A DNA stretch of 64,000 bases from Paracoccaceae bacterium (GTDB lineage Bacteria > Pseudomonadota > Alphaproteobacteria > Rhodobacterales > Rhodobacteraceae): assembly GCA_020425125.1 (NCBI GenBank), contig JAGQRV010000018.1:70361-134360 (forward strand), read 5' to 3'. Numbering within the stretch: position 1 is the first letter of the stretch; each line of letters begins with the position of its first letter. Below are positions 16,060 through 24,985 of the stretch, one piece after another. The translations under genes were made by a program, and so were the position numbers. The notes beneath the pieces are model-generated. The model made no database searches. It saw nothing but the letters and a program-made list of their open reading frames with translations, and was not told the DNA's origin.

Positions 16060-16847
16060 TGCTGGACGATTTCCTTGTCCGCGGCGTACTGGCCGGTCTC
16101 GGCGTGGCGCTGGCCGCAGGGCCGCTAGGCTGTTTCATCGTCTGGCGCCGGATGGCCTATTTCGGCGATGCGACGTCCCATGCCGCGCTGCTTGGCGTCG
16201 CGCTGGCGCTGGCACTGTCGGTGCCGGTCTTTGCAAGCGTGCTGGCGGTGGCGCTGCTGCTTGCGGTGGCGGTGTCGCAGCTGGCGGCGCGGGGGTTTCC
16301 CGTCGATACGCTGCTTGGCGTCTTCGCCCATGGCGGACTGGCAATCGGACTGGTGGTGGTGGCGTTGATGGGCGGCGTCCGGGTCGATCTGATGGCAATC
16401 CTGCTCGGCGACATCCTGGCGGTGACGCGAAGCGACCTCGCGGTGATCTGGGGCGGGGCGGTTCTGGTCATTGCGCTCCTGGCGTGGCGCTGGTCCGGTC
16501 TGTTGACCGCGACCTTGAACGCCGATCTTGCCCAGGCCAGCGGCATCGACCCGCGACGGGAACAACTCATCCTCACGCTGGCCCTGGCGCTGGTCGTGGC
16601 CGTGGCGCTGAAGGTGGTGGGGGCGTTGCTGATCTCGGCCATGCTGATCGTGCCGGCGGCGACGGTGCGCCCGTTCGCCACTAGCCCGGAGTGGATGGCG
16701 GTTCTTGCGGCGCTGGCGGGGATGGCATCAGCGCTGGCGGGGCTGGCGCTTTCGTACCAGCTGGATGCCCCGGCCGGGCCGACGATCGTCGCGGTGGCAA
16801 CGGGCGCCTTCGCAGTGGCGGCCGCGGCCGCCTCGCGGCGGGATTAG
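16059..16847 (+). CDS. znuB: Zinc ABC transporter permease ZnuB
   Basis: A 262-residue permease of the ABC-3 family with about eight hydrophobic helices. It shows the conserved FIVWRRMAYFGDATSHAALLGVA segment near the N terminus and GALLISAMLIVPAATVRP near the C terminus. Its ATG shares one base with the znuC stop, so the two are translationally coupled. A GTG three bases earlier is an alternative start. It forms the membrane channel for Zn2+ import with ZnuC. The binding protein must be encoded elsewhere. Confidence 0.92.
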   Translation: MLDDFLVRGVLAGLGVALAAGPLGCFIVWRRMAYFGDATSHAALLGVALALALSVPVFASVLAVALLLAVAVSQLAARGFPVDTLLGVFAHGGLAIGLVVVALMGGVRVDLMAILLGDILAVTRSDLAVIWGGAVLVIALLAWRWSGLLTATLNADLAQASGIDPRREQLILTLALALVVAVALKVVGALLISAMLIVPAATVRPFATSPEWMAVLAALAGMASALAGLALSYQLDAPAGPTIVAVATGAFAVAAAAASRRD

Positions 16848-16851
16848 GACC

Positions 16852-17640
16852 CTAAGCGGTATCGAGGAAGCGGATCGGCGCGCCCGGGGCGATGACGGCA
16901 GCGGTCAGGATGTTCGACTCGAAGGCACCGGTATCGACGTTGATCCGGCGGCCGGTGATCCGCGGCGTCCGCACGATGGTATGACCGTGGACCAGCCAGA
17001 ACCCGTCGCAGCGCTCCGGCATTCCCGGTTTCGGGCGGCCCCAGACCAGTTCGTCTTCCGGCAATTCGTTGAGCGGGATCAGCGGGTCGGGTGTGGCGTG
17101 ACAGACCGCAACGTCGCCGCTGGTCCAGAGGAGCGGCCGCCGTCCGACCCAGTCGACGATGTCGCCGGGAACGCGCGCCCGCGCGAGCGCGCGCAGGTCG
17201 TCGATCATCTCGACACCGTCAATTCGGATCGGCAGCGCGGCGCCATAGCTTTCGAGCGTGGCCCGGCCGCCGTTCCTGAGCCAGAGGATTGCCGATGCGT
17301 CGCCGCCGTCCCCGGACATGAAATCCAGGAACATCGCCTCGTGGTTGCCCATCAGACAGATGACCGCGGGATCGGCCTCCAACTCGATGCAGCGCGCGAG
17401 AACCCCCGCACTGTCCTGGCCGCGGTCGATGTAGTCGCCGACGAAGACCGTTGCGCTATTGTCCCAGCCCTGCGCGGTGCGGTCCCTGGCGATGCGGTCG
17501 AGCAGGATCTCGAGAAGGTCGATCCGCCCGTGGATGTCGCCGACGACATAGACCGGCGTCTCGGGCATCGGCTGTGTCCCGTCTGCCGGCCGGGCGCCGG
17601 CCTTGCGGCCCCCGAACGATCCGAAAGCCCGGCGGATCAC
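16852..17640 (-). CDS. Serine/threonine-type metallophosphatase
   Basis: A 262-residue calcineurin-like phosphoesterase of the PPP type. The metal-binding blocks are complete: VVGDIHGR (GDxHG), FVGDYIDRG (GDxxDRG), CLMGNHEAM (GNHE), and VHGHT near the end. It probably dephosphorylates proteins or diadenosine polyphosphates in the cytoplasm. The GTG at 17640 overlaps the rhomboid stop as GTGA, so I prefer it to the ATG at 17568, which would delete only an uninformative basic N-terminal stretch. It is convergent with znuB and four bases from its stop. Confidence 0.85.
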   Translation of the reverse strand: MIRRAFGSFGGRKAGARPADGTQPMPETPVYVVGDIHGRIDLLEILLDRIARDRTAQGWDNSATVFVGDYIDRGQDSAGVLARCIELEADPAVICLMGNHEAMFLDFMSGDGGDASAILWLRNGGRATLESYGAALPIRIDGVEMIDDLRALARARVPGDIVDWVGRRPLLWTSGDVAVCHATPDPLIPLNELPEDELVWGRPKPGMPERCDGFWLVHGHTIVRTPRITGRRINVDTGAFESNILTAAVIAPGAPIRFLDTA

Positions 17641-18320
17641 GACCAGCGTCCGGAACGTTCCGAGCCGAACCGGCGGCGGCGGCTCTGGGCCAGGATGTTG
17701 TTGCTCCAGAAGACCGCGAGGATCCAGCCGGTGACGAAGCCGCCCAGATGCGTCTCCCAGGCAAGGTTGCCGGACAGCAGCACCCAGAAGACGAGATTGT
17801 AGAGCACGAGAAAGAGCAGCGCCCGCCCAGTAACCCAGAGCGGATCGCCATAGCGGCGGCGATCGAGATAGTCCCAGCACAACCAGATCCCGAGCAGGCC
17901 GAACAAGGCGCCGGAGGCCCCCACCATGGGCACCGGGCTGGGCGAGAGCAGTGCGAAGCCGACCCCGCCGCCGATGGCACAGAGAAGATAGGCGATCAGG
18001 AACCGCTTCTGTCCCAGGCGCCGGACGATCACGGTGCCGAAGCTGAACAGCGCCAGCATATTGACCGCCATATGGATGAGCCCGCCATGGAGAAAGGCGT
18101 AGGTGAGGAACATGGTGGCTGGCTGTGCCGGGAACATCGGCGGACCGCCGTGCAGCAGCGTGAGCCAGAAGGCGCCGTAGCGGTAGGCGGTGGCACGAAG
18201 GTGGGGTATCCCGAGCAGGCCGGCATCCGAGGCCATCAGGGCGAACTCGATGAGCGCATTCACTAAGATCAGCGCCAGAACGCTGAGCGGCATCCCGAAG
18301 ATCATGAAGCGCTGCGGCAT
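17637..18320 (-). CDS. Rhomboid family intramembrane serine protease
   Basis: A 227-residue membrane protein of six or more helices. Rhomboid hallmarks are present: the FLHGGLIHMAVNMLALFSFG helix with the conserved HxxxN, the GASGALFGLLG motif carrying the nucleophilic serine, and a histidine in AWETHLGGFVTGW. It cuts membrane proteins within the bilayer. The ATG at 18320 is chosen because the hydrophobic first helix starts a few residues later. Translation is coupled to the phosphatase gene through GTGA. A 116-base gap separates it from xrtD, so it may or may not belong to that operon. Confidence 0.88.
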   Translation of the reverse strand: MPQRFMIFGMPLSVLALILVNALIEFALMASDAGLLGIPHLRATAYRYGAFWLTLLHGGPPMFPAQPATMFLTYAFLHGGLIHMAVNMLALFSFGTVIVRRLGQKRFLIAYLLCAIGGGVGFALLSPSPVPMVGASGALFGLLGIWLCWDYLDRRRYGDPLWVTGRALLFLVLYNLVFWVLLSGNLAWETHLGGFVTGWILAVFWSNNILAQSRRRRFGSERSGRWS

Positions 18321-18436
18321 CGCGGGCGCACCCTTGCTGGATCGGTGGCCGGTCGAAGGCGCCGGCAGGCAGACTAGCCTAGCCGAGCGCACCGTGTACG
18401 CAACCCGTGCTGGCCCCGCACCGGACGTTTGCTGCC

Positions 18437-20038
18437 CTATTCCGGAACGTAGCGCGGCAGGATCGGCAGGGCGTCGGCCATGAAGGCCTGCAACCGGGCG
18501 TCGGCCGCGGCCTCGTCGCCGCCCGTGATCGGCGTGACGAAGCGGACCAGCGCGCCGTCCAGCCGTCCGCGGGTCCAGCTGTCGTAGATCACCGCGAATT
18601 TCGCCATGAAGTCGTTGGTCATTCGCCGGCCGCGCTGTTCGAACCAGTAGTAGACGAGCTGCTTGTTCACCCCTTTCTGGATGACCGCGCGATTGAGCTC
18701 GAACGTGCCGTAGTCGGTGCCGGGGAAGCTCACCTGGTAGGGTGCCAGGTCCGAGACCTCCCAGCCGCCGACAGGCAGGCACACCTCGGGTGAATGGATC
18801 CCACCGCCGGCGGTCTGATTATCGTAATAGGCGACAAACAGGCTGACGACGGGATCGCTGCCATTCTGGTAGGTGGCTGCAACGTAATCGTCGGCGTCCA
18901 GCGTCTTGGCCACTGCCGGATCGAGCGACTCGAAGGATCCGTAGAGATCGCCGATCTGGCGCGGAAACAGCATGAACGGGGTCCGGTCCGGTACCACCCG
19001 GTCCGGCGTCGGGGTGACAGCCCAGCCGAGCGAAAGGGCCGCCGTGACGAGGATCGTGGCGAGCATGGCCGGCGTGGCGCGAATCGTCAGCAGCCGGGCG
19101 AGGATCGGCCCGAATCCGTCAAAGTCGAGGTCGATCGCCTCGCTCAGCGGCAGCGGGTTGCGGGTCAGGCGCTGAAGGCCCATCGCCATCGTGAACAGGA
19201 TGCCGACGCAGGCGAGGAAGATCACCCAGCCTTCAAAGAAGTGCAGGAAGCCCTCGGCCTGCTCGATGCCATAATAGTTTACGAGGATCCCGATCACGCC
19301 GATCCGGAAGGAGTTCATGAAGACGGTGATGGGAGCTGCCGACAGGAGCAGCACCGCCTTGTGCCAGATCGGACCGCGATAGAGGATCGAGAAGAGATAC
19401 GAGAAGCTGAGGATCGGGAAGAGATAGCGCAGACCCGAACAGGCTTCGGCCACCTGAAGCTTGAACACTCCGAGATCGATGATGTTGCCGTCGAGGAAGA
19501 CCGGGATTCCGGCCAGCTGGACGAACCAGACACCGATCACCGACGAGATGCCCTGCAGGAAGATCGACAATTGCCAGTAGAGTGCCTGGGGCAGGGGCAG
19601 CATGAAGATGAGATGCAGCACCGGTTTCCAGTGGCTACGCCCGCGCTGCCACCCGAAGGTCAGAAGCACGACGCCGAAGACCCAGACGATGAACGCATAG
19701 GCGACGATGTCGCCGATCAGCACCAGGTTGCCGAACACCGCCAGAACGAGAGCGGCGAGGATGACCGGGATGCCGGTCCAGCGCTTCGCCGGCTCGATCG
19801 GCGCTGTGGCCGGAGCGTTCCGCAATTCGCGCAGGAACAGGTAGAGTGACACCAGCGGTATCAGCGGCCCGTGGCTGTATTCCGGGGTGCTCCACGCCGC
19901 GAGGAGCTCCGCAAATCCGAAGCGGAACACCGGAAGCGATGCCAGCACCAGCACGAGGAAGGCCCCGAAACCGACAGGATCGAGACTTGCACCCGCGATC
20001 TTGAGCGGTCGCCGGTCGATATCTGCTGTGGTCGCCAT
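18437..20038 (-). CDS. xrtD: Exosortase XrtD with C-terminal EpsI-like domain
   Basis: A 533-residue polytopic membrane protein. The exosortase part has the catalytic triad expected for the family: Cys200 in [12 protein letters not shown], Arg245 in [11 protein letters not shown], and His266 in [11 protein letters not shown]. The last ~200 residues are EpsI-like, with [12 protein letters not shown], and face the periplasm. This fusion is characteristic of XrtD, which sorts VPLPA-CTERM proteins in Rhodobacterales. No VPLPA-CTERM substrate is encoded in the window. The ATG at 20038 is preferred to an upstream non-ATG codon. It follows the beta-barrel gene by 109 bases. Confidence 0.9.
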   Translation of the reverse strand: MATTADIDRRPLKIAGASLDPVGFGAFLVLVLASLPVFRFGFAELLAAWSTPEYSHGPLIPLVSLYLFLRELRNAPATAPIEPAKRWTGIPVILAALVLAVFGNLVLIGDIVAYAFIVWVFGVVLLTFGWQRGRSHWKPVLHLIFMLPLPQALYWQLSIFLQGISSVIGVWFVQLAGIPVFLDGNIIDLGVFKLQVAEACSGLRYLFPILSFSYLFSILYRGPIWHKAVLLLSAAPITVFMNSFRIGVIGILVNYYGIEQAEGFLHFFEGWVIFLACVGILFTMAMGLQRLTRNPLPLSEAIDLDFDGFGPILARLLTIRATPAMLATILVTAALSLGWAVTPTPDRVVPDRTPFMLFPRQIGDLYGSFESLDPAVAKTLDADDYVAATYQNGSDPVVSLFVAYYDNQTAGGGIHSPEVCLPVGGWEVSDLAPYQVSFPGTDYGTFELNRAVIQKGVNKQLVYYWFEQRGRRMTNDFMAKFAVIYDSWTRGRLDGALVRFVTPITGGDEAAADARLQAFMADALPILPRYVPE

Positions 20039-20147
20039 GGCCGGTACCCGTAAACGCGTAAACGCAACTGCGCTGATCGGATAGACCAACGCGCGCTGCT
20101 TTTCACCCCCGAATCATCCGGGTGAGGTCAAGTCTGCGTGGCTTCCC

Positions 20148-22067
20148 TTAACGAATTGACGCGAAGTTGCGCTGGAGGCCCACAAAGACCGAATTCGAGG
20201 TCGCGTCGCCGGTTCCGTCCTTGTTGCGATAGCGCCCCCGGTAGCCCATGTTCATGTTCCAGTCCTGGGTCAGCGAATAGGTGTACATCGCCGTCAGGTT
20301 TGCCCGTTCGTTGTCCTGCAGATTCGCATTCTCGAAGCGCTGGAGGCCACCGGAGACGATCAGCGAAAAGGCCGAGACCGGGGTGATCGAATGACGCCAG
20401 GACGCGTTGAGGTACGAATTCAGCGTGTCGTTTCCGTCTACGTCAACCGTCGCGAACTGCTGTGCACCGATCGAGAAGGTAGACCGCGGGAGCTGGTAGG
20501 AATAGGCGATCGTGCCGATCGGCCGCACACTCGTGTTCTGGCTTACAGTCGCACCGAGCGTCGCGGTCATCGAGGAATTGGTCCAGTTGACCAGCTTGCC
20601 GACGGTTGCGTTGTACCGGGTGCCGTTGTCGTTGACCGTGGCGTTGGCGTCGCCGGTCAGCTGGCCGTTCAACTGAAGGATGACCACCGACAGATTGCCG
20701 ACGACGCCTTCCTTGGTGCTGGTCCCCGTTGTGCGGTCGGTCTCGACCCGCGAATAACCAAGTCGGAATGTCGTATCGACGCGGGGATTCACCTGCGCAC
20801 GGAACCCGGCATCGGCCTGGGTCGTCTTGCGCGAGTTGACGTTCGCGTTGGTGAAATCGCCGTAATTGTAGGCCGCCCCCATCAGCAATTGCAGGGTGGG
20901 GGTCACCTGGAAGCCGACATCGCCCAGGACGTTGCTGATCGTCTTGTCATTCAGGGACGTGTCGCTCGTGTCGTAGTATTTGGTCACGAAGGTGTCAGCC
21001 GCGAAATTCAGGCTCACCGGGCCCAGCGTGTTCAGGCCGAGGCCGAAATTGGCACGACCGGTTTCGCGCGTGCCGCTGCCGAAGGTGTTGTCGAAGTTTC
21101 CGTAAGGGTCGATCCCGGCGAGCGGGTCGAAGAAGCTCACGTCGGCGCGCTGGTAGTTCACCCCGAAGCTCAGGTTGTTGTCATCGACGACACGGCCGTA
21201 ATTGACCGAAATGGTGGGGTTGTCGGCCTGGAAGTTGCTGTCATTGGAGCTGTTGATCGGCGTGTCGCTGACCCGCAGCGTCCCGGCAAAGTCTGCGGTC
21301 AGCGAATCGACTTCCGTCTCCCGCACGAACCCGGCCATCAGGGTGGTGTCCCAGATCAGGACGTCGCCAGGGGATGTCGTATCCAGGTTGTAGTTGTCGT
21401 CCCACTCGATGCCGGTGACGATCGTCGCGGTCGTCAGCTTGCCGGTCTGGTTGGGGGCCTGCGGCGGCCGGAACAGACCTCCCTGCTGCGGAAACGCCAG
21501 CCGGGCGTTCTGCGGAAATGTCGGGGCCGACAGGGTCGTCAGCGCGACCTGCGGCACGACGAGGCCGGTCGGGTTGTAGAAGCCCGCGGGCGGCACGACG
21601 GCCAGCGGCGGCGTATAGAGAAGACCCTGGGGTGCCAGGACGGACGGGGTGGGCGTGGCCAGGTTGATCTGCGGCGCCGTGTTGATCTGCGGCGCCGTGT
21701 TGATCTGCGGGGTCACGTTGAGCTGGGGCGACAGGTTGAGCTGCGGCGCGAGCGATCCAGACTGGCCGGAACGCCCCGAAGGGGCCGCGACCGTGGTCCC
21801 CTGACCGGGTGCGAGCGTCGTCGAAACCGTCGTGCTCGGCTGGCTTGACAGCACCGTTGGCGGCACGGCCGTGGTCGGTTGCACGGGCGGGACGCGCGCC
21901 GGAACCGCGGTGACCGGCTGGTTAGCCGGTACCCGCTGCTGTTGAACGGCCGGCTGCCGGGCGGCGGAACCGCCCTGTTGCTGGCCGATGGCCGTCTGGG
22001 TCGTCATGCCGACGACGATGAGGCCGATGCCACCGGTCGTGGCCAGTGCCGGAAGGAGCTTGGTCAC
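20148..22067 (-). CDS. Outer-membrane beta-barrel protein of the exosortase/EPS system
   Basis: A 639-residue secreted protein. Residues 1 to about 28 look like a signal peptide. Residues 30-170 are low-complexity, rich in Pro/Gln/Thr/Val, and include five six-residue PQ[IL]Nxx repeats. From about residue 210 there are many alternating amphipathic strands ending in FVGLQRNFASIR, as in outer-membrane barrels. It resembles the PEP-CTERM-associated barrel family (TIGR03016 type), thought to help secrete polysaccharide. It lies 12 bases after the Wza-like gene, so they are co-transcribed. The exact family is inferred. Confidence 0.8.
   Translation of the reverse strand: MTKLLPALATTGGIGLIVVGMTTQTAIGQQQGGSAARQPAVQQQRVPANQPVTAVPARVPPVQPTTAVPPTVLSSQPSTTVSTTLAPGQGTTVAAPSGRSGQSGSLAPQLNLSPQLNVTPQINTAPQINTAPQINLATPTPSVLAPQGLLYTPPLAVVPPAGFYNPTGLVVPQVALTTLSAPTFPQNARLAFPQQGGLFRPPQAPNQTGKLTTATIVTGIEWDDNYNLDTTSPGDVLIWDTTLMAGFVRETEVDSLTADFAGTLRVSDTPINSSNDSNFQADNPTISVNYGRVVDDNNLSFGVNYQRADVSFFDPLAGIDPYGNFDNTFGSGTRETGRANFGLGLNTLGPVSLNFAADTFVTKYYDTSDTSLNDKTISNVLGDVGFQVTPTLQLLMGAAYNYGDFTNANVNSRKTTQADAGFRAQVNPRVDTTFRLGYSRVETDRTTGTSTKEGVVGNLSVVILQLNGQLTGDANATVNDNGTRYNATVGKLVNWTNSSMTATLGATVSQNTSVRPIGTIAYSYQLPRSTFSIGAQQFATVDVDGNDTLNSYLNASWRHSITPVSAFSLIVSGGLQRFENANLQDNERANLTAMYTYSLTQDWNMNMGYRGRYRNKDGTGDATSNSVFVGLQRNFASIR
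21663..21752 (-). repeat. Five tandem 18-bp units encoding PQ[I/L]Nxx
   Basis: Five consecutive 18-base units beginning GTTGATCTGCGG (or GTTGAGCTG..) on the plus strand. The first two are identical and the others diverge at a few positions. They encode PQINTA-like hexapeptides in the unstructured region before the barrel, and unit number could vary without a frameshift. Confidence 0.9.
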
Positions 22068-22079
22068 GCGCCGTCCTCG

Positions 22080-22667
22080 TCACTCGAAGAGGTGGCGTTC
22101 GGGAACCAGGATTACGTCGCCGTCGCGGAGCTGGGTGTTGCCCGAGATCTGCTTGCCGTCTCCGGCGGCCTTGAGGTTGAACAGGAAGATCGATTCCCGG
22201 CCGGTCGCAGGATCCGTGCGGCGAAGCTGGATCCGCTTGGTTGCGGCGAACGGAGTGAAGCCGCCGGTCTGTGTCAGCGCCTGCAGGAAGGAGATGCCGC
22301 TCTCGACCTGGTAGATGCCGGGCGCATTCACCTGTCCGACGATATAGATGTCGATCGACGACCCGCTCGCATTCGGGTTCTTGAGCTGGTTGACCGAAAC
22401 GAAGACCGTGGGCTGGGTCGCGAAGTTCGGCGCCAGTGCCTGCCGCAGCGAGGATTGCACCTGCGATACGGTACGGCCGGCGGCCCGAACCGACCCGGCA
22501 AACGGGAAGGTGATGGTCCCGTCGGGCAGAACCATCGCGCTGCGGTTGAGGCTGCTGTCCTCCAGCACCTCGATCGTGACCACGTCACCAGCTTGGAGCG
22601 TGTAGTTCTGGGCGAATCCGGGCAGAGCCGTCATCAGCAGGAGTATGAATCCAATCAGAAATTTCAT
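22080..22667 (-). CDS. Polysaccharide export protein (Wza/EpsA-like)
   Basis: A 195-residue secreted protein with a signal peptide (MKFLIGFILLLMTALPGFAQ). A Poly_export domain follows (YTLQAGDVVTIEVLED and LPDGTITFPFAGSVRAAG), then a SLBB-like beta-grasp segment (YIVGQVNAPGIYQVESG). It would form the periplasmic and outer-membrane channel for exopolysaccharide. No lipobox cysteine is present, as in short PEP-CTERM-associated export proteins. The ATG at 22667 has AAAGG upstream. It is the first gene of the wza-barrel-xrtD unit. Confidence 0.9.
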   Translation of the reverse strand: MKFLIGFILLLMTALPGFAQNYTLQAGDVVTIEVLEDSSLNRSAMVLPDGTITFPFAGSVRAAGRTVSQVQSSLRQALAPNFATQPTVFVSVNQLKNPNASGSSIDIYIVGQVNAPGIYQVESGISFLQALTQTGGFTPFAATKRIQLRRTDPATGRESIFLFNLKAAGDGKQISGNTQLRDGDVILVPERHLFE

Positions 22668-22833
22668 GGTATCCGTGCCTTTCAGGTGGTCGCGGCCGGC
22701 CCGGCCGCTTCGGGCGCAGCTAGACATACTGGATGCTGACGACAAAGTGAAATGTGGAAACGAATGCGGATTGCACGGCGGAACGTCATTATGCTGCAAC
22801 AGGTTGCAACCCGGAGTTCGCGCACGTATAGGG

Positions 22834-24693
22834 TCAGTTTGCGCCGCTGTGGAAGAAATCGTAGATGGTCTCGGCCAGGGTGTCCGAGATCCCGTCTACT
22901 GCCTTGAGATCGGCAAGATTTGCCCGGCTTACGGCCTTTGCCGATCCGAAATGCGCCAGCAGCGCGCGCTTGCGGGTGCCCCCCACGCCCGGCACGTCAT
23001 CAAGCGGATTTGCGCCGATCGACTTGGCCCGCCGGGCGCGGTGGGCGCCGATCGCGAACCGGTGAGCCTCGTCGCGCAGCCGCTGCACGAAGTAAAGCAC
23101 GGGGTCAGTGTGTCTCAGCGCGAACGGGCGGTGGCCGGGGCGGTGGAACTCCTCCTTCCCGGCATCCCGGTCGATACCCTTCGCAACGCCGATGACCGGG
23201 ATGTCGTCGATACCAAGATCGGCAAGAATTCCGGCCACGGCGCCGACCTGTCCCGCCCCGCCGTCGATCAGCAGGAGGTCGGGCCAGGTGTCGCCCTTCC
23301 GGTCCGGGTCTTCCCGCACAAGTCGGCCGAACCGGCGCGTCAGTACTTCGCGCATCATCCCGAAATCGTCGCCCGGCGTCAGGTCCTCGCCGCGGATATT
23401 GAACTTGCGATAGGCGGACTTCATCAGCCCCTCGGGCCCCGCCACGATCATCGCGCCGACAGCATGCGAGCCCTGAATGTGGGAGTTGTCATAAACCTCG
23501 ATCCGTGACGGCGGCGCGTCGAGCTCGAACCCCTCGGCGAGCGCAGCGAGCAGCTTGAGCTGCGTCGCGCTTTCCGACATCCGGCGCCCGAGGCTTTCGC
23601 GGGCGTTCCGCGCGGCGCCTTGCACCAGCTCCGCCTTTTCACCGCGTTGCGGCACCGTGATCTCGACCTTGCGGCCGGCCTTCTCGCCGAGCGCGTCGCG
23701 CATCAGGTCCGCATCCTCGATCGGATGGGACAGCAGGATCAGACGCGGAGGCTGCTTCTCGTCGTAGAACTGGCCGAGAAACGCCTCCAGCACCTCGCTG
23801 GCTTCGGCACCGGCACCTGTCCGGGGATAGAAGTCGCGATTGCCCCAGTTCTGGTGGGCGCGGATGAAGAAGACCTGCACGCAGGCCTGTCCACCCTCCA
23901 TATGCAGCGCCACCACATCGGCTTCGGCCACGCCGCGCGGATTGATGCCCTGCGCCGACTGGACCTGGGTCAGTGCGCGAATCCGGTCCCTCAGCGCTGC
24001 CGCGCGTTCGAATTCCATCGCCTCGGAGGCTGTCGTCATCTGGCGGGCCAGATCCTCCTGCACCCGCGTCGAGCGCCCGGACAGGAAGCGTTCTGCATCG
24101 GCCACCAGTGCGGCATACTCGGTGTGTCCAATTTCGCCGGTGCAGGGGGCCGAGCAGCGCTTGATCTGGTAGAGCAGGCAGGGCCGGGTGCGGGACTCGA
24201 ACGTCGAGTCGGTGCAGGTCCTGAGCAGGAACACCTTCTGCAGCTGGTTGAGCGACCTGTTGACTGCACCGGCACTGGCGAACGGTCCGTAATAGCTGCC
24301 CTTGGCAGATTTCCGGCCGCGGTGCTTGCGGATCTGGGGAAACGGGTGGTCCCCGGTGATCAGGATATTGGGGAAGCTCTTATCGTCGCGGAGCAGGACG
24401 TTGTAGTGCGGCTTCAACTGCTTGATGAGGTTCTGCTCCAGCAGCAGGGCCTCCGTCTCGGTCCGCGTGGTCAGGAACATCATCGACGCCGTCTCGGCGA
24501 TCATCCGCGAGATCCGCGGGGAATGGCCGCCGGGATTGGCATAGGACGAGACGCGCGCCTTCAGGTTCCGTGCCTTGCCGACGTAGAGCACGCGCGATTT
24601 CGCGTCGAGCATCCGGTAGACGCCGGGCGAGCTGTCCAGCGTTTTCAAGTAGGATCGGATGCAGGCGTGTCCGCGCAGCTCGGAATCGCTCAT
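22834..24693 (-). CDS. uvrC: Excinuclease ABC subunit C
   Basis: A 619-residue UvrC, the nuclease that makes both incisions in nucleotide excision repair. Seen in order: GIY-YIG domain ([21 protein letters not shown]); cysteine-containing [20 protein letters not shown] domain that binds UvrB ([11 protein letters not shown]); the RNase H-like endonuclease ([10 protein letters not shown] and [10 protein letters not shown]); and a helix-hairpin-helix C terminus ([16 protein letters not shown]). I prefer the ATG at 24693. A TTG at 24708 is the alternative. A 292-base AT-rich region precedes it. pgsA, often next to uvrC, is 13 kb away on the other strand. Confidence 0.96.
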   Translation of the reverse strand: MSDSELRGHACIRSYLKTLDSSPGVYRMLDAKSRVLYVGKARNLKARVSSYANPGGHSPRISRMIAETASMMFLTTRTETEALLLEQNLIKQLKPHYNVLLRDDKSFPNILITGDHPFPQIRKHRGRKSAKGSYYGPFASAGAVNRSLNQLQKVFLLRTCTDSTFESRTRPCLLYQIKRCSAPCTGEIGHTEYAALVADAERFLSGRSTRVQEDLARQMTTASEAMEFERAAALRDRIRALTQVQSAQGINPRGVAEADVVALHMEGGQACVQVFFIRAHQNWGNRDFYPRTGAGAEASEVLEAFLGQFYDEKQPPRLILLSHPIEDADLMRDALGEKAGRKVEITVPQRGEKAELVQGAARNARESLGRRMSESATQLKLLAALAEGFELDAPPSRIEVYDNSHIQGSHAVGAMIVAGPEGLMKSAYRKFNIRGEDLTPGDDFGMMREVLTRRFGRLVREDPDRKGDTWPDLLLIDGGAGQVGAVAGILADLGIDDIPVIGVAKGIDRDAGKEEFHRPGHRPFALRHTDPVLYFVQRLRDEAHRFAIGAHRARRAKSIGANPLDDVPGVGGTRKRALLAHFGSAKAVSRANLADLKAVDGISDTLAETIYDFFHSGAN

Positions 24694-24773
24694 CGGTTCG
24701 GTTCCCAACCGATTCTCGGGGCCCGCTGCACTTTTTTACCTTGGTGTACAAGACGTAACATATGCACGGTTTC

Positions 24774-24782
24774 TGTGGATAA
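24774..24782 (-). promoter_or_regulatory. Perfect DnaA box upstream of uvrC
   Basis: TTATCCACA, the consensus DnaA box, reads on the minus strand in the AT-rich gap between uvrC and the SDR gene. I found no second good copy nearby, so this is more likely a regulatory or titration site than an origin. Confidence 0.5.
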
Positions 24783-24814
24783 CTCTGCAGATAAGAAATG
24801 GGAGTCCCGGAATT

Positions 24815-24843
24815 TTCCTTGACTCCAAGCGACTTCCTTGACT
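24815..24843 (+). repeat. Direct repeat of a 10-mer, uvrC upstream region
   Basis: TTCCTTGACT occurs at 24815-24824 and again at 24834-24843, a 19-base period. It lies in the AT-rich 292-base gap (24694-24985) that otherwise contains no gene I can support. The spacing is close to two helical turns and could mark an operator. Confidence 0.5.
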
Positions 24844-24985
24844 TGCCCAAAAAATAGGCCGTACCCCAAGGCATTGAAAATAAGAAAAACTTTTTGGCGC
24901 CGCGGCAAGTAAATGAAAATTCTGACGTTTTCTTGAAGGGCCTGTGACATGCCGATTCAACGTGCAAAACTTGGGCGTGCAAGGC

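Noticed and set aside
24694-24985. Possible chromosome replication origin (AT-rich, DnaA box)
   Set aside because: Only one good DnaA box was found, and the flanking genes are not those known near alphaproteobacterial origins.
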